A stretch of DNA of 5,953 nucleotides from assembly GCA_050248375.1 (NCBI GenBank), contig JBFWSL010000227.1, positions 1-5,953 on the forward strand. Direction: 5' to 3'. The translations under genes were made by a program, and so were the position numbers. The notes beneath the pieces were generated by a model that was not told where the DNA came from, made no database searches, and saw nothing but the letters and a program-made list of their open reading frames with translations. Shown piece by piece: positions 5,643 to 5,953 of the stretch. Source of the DNA: JAYZVT01 sp050248375 (GTDB lineage Bacteria; Pseudomonadota; Alphaproteobacteria; Rhizobiales; Methyloligellaceae). Positions within the stretch are counted from its first letter, which is position 1; every line of letters starts with the position of its first letter.

Positions 5643-5953
5643 ATGCTGATCGGATACGCTCGCATCTCCAAAGCCGATGGCTCCCAGTCCCTCGATCTGC
5701 AGCACGACGACCTGCGCGCCGCCGGCGTCGAACAGGACAATATCTATGAGGATCGAGCTTCCGGCGGCCGCGACGATCGGCCCGGACTGGCCGCCTGCCT
5801 GAAATCCCTGCGCGACGGCGATGTGCTGGTGGTCTGGAAGCTCGACCGCCTCGGGCGATCGCTCGCTCACCTGGTCAACACGGTGAAGGATCTGTCGGAT
5901 CGCAATATCGGCCTGCGGGTGCTGACCGGAAAGGGCGCCCAGATCGACACCAC
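5643..5953 (+). CDS. tnpR: Serine recombinase / resolvase TnpR, 3' end beyond the window edge
   Basis: 103 codons are visible of a protein that is usually about 185 residues or more. It begins MLIGYARISK, with Ser9 as the predicted nucleophile of the resolvase/invertase family. It continues with the family's YEDRASGGRDDRPGL segment (35-49), VLVVWKLDRLGRS (61-73) with Asp68, Arg69 and Arg72 at the conserved active-site positions, and GLRVLTGKGAQIDT. The C-terminal helix-turn-helix lies outside the window. TnpR resolves the cointegrate made by TnpA at the res site in the upstream intergenic region and normally represses both genes. The start is ATG at 5643; only a weak AAGAA at 5636-5640 precedes it, which fits low expression. 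It is divergent from tnpA. No frameshift or missing catalytic residue is seen. Confidence 0.93.
   Translation, partial: MLIGYARISKADGSQSLDLQHDDLRAAGVEQDNIYEDRASGGRDDRPGLAACLKSLRDGDVLVVWKLDRLGRSLAHLVNTVKDLSDRNIGLRVLTGKGAQIDT

Larger units (their letters stand above)
2598..5953. mobile_element. Tn3-family transposon, Tn163/Tn5393-like branch, one end plus transposition module
   Basis: The element starts with a 38-bp Tn3-type terminal repeat, carries tnpA reading towards that end, and has tnpR divergent from tnpA across a short intergenic region. From memory, the repeat opening (GGGGTCGTTTGCGGG) and the divergent tnpA/tnpR layout match the Tn5393 and Tn163 group. The passenger region and right terminal repeat lie past the window edge, so cargo is unknown; streptomycin-resistance genes occur in Tn5393 itself, but nothing here shows them. 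tnpA is unbroken and tnpR is unbroken as far as seen, so the module looks functional. It inserted into the TrbM-like gene. Confidence 0.92.

Noticed and set aside
5634..5870. 78-codon minus-strand frame opposite tnpR
   Set aside because: The plus strand encodes an unmistakable serine recombinase catalytic domain here.

Overview
The window is GC-rich and reads like an accessory, probably plasmid or integrative-element, region of an alphaproteobacterium. That assignment rests on base composition, on the type of secreted SNase-fold proteins, and on a truncated TrbM-like gene. It is an inference; no rRNA, replication gene or other taxonomic marker is present.

Layout. Positions 1-425 (minus strand) hold the 5' part of a gene for an exported protein that runs off the left edge; I cannot name it. 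A divergent intergenic region of about 160 bp follows. It contains a near-perfect 10-bp inverted repeat with arms at 485-494 and 541-550, a possible operator. Positions 586-2434 (plus strand) hold three consecutive genes joined by ATGA stop/start overlaps. All three encode exported proteins of the staphylococcal-nuclease (SNase/ExoI-like thermonuclease) fold. They share four cysteines at matching places, and each lacks one or more of the residues that make SNase an enzyme. A fourth gene at 2463, TrbM-like and exported, belongs to the same run but is cut after 45 codons.

The cut is made by a Tn3-family transposon whose 38-bp terminal inverted repeat starts at 2598 and fills the rest of the window. 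It carries an intact 961-residue tnpA on the minus strand, with its 3' end inside the terminal repeat. A 126-bp intergenic region, expected to hold the res site and both promoters, separates it from a divergent serine recombinase tnpR that runs off the right edge. The arrangement and the repeat sequence fit the Tn163/Tn5393 branch. The passenger genes and the right end lie outside the window.

How the genes may work together. The three SNase-fold genes and the TrbM-like gene look like one translationally coupled operon of periplasmic proteins, plausibly attached to a conjugation or type IV secretion locus. The transposon ends this operon and places its last gene in head-on orientation to tnpA. 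The most interesting part is the tandem of three diverged, cysteine-conserved and apparently non-catalytic SNase paralogues.
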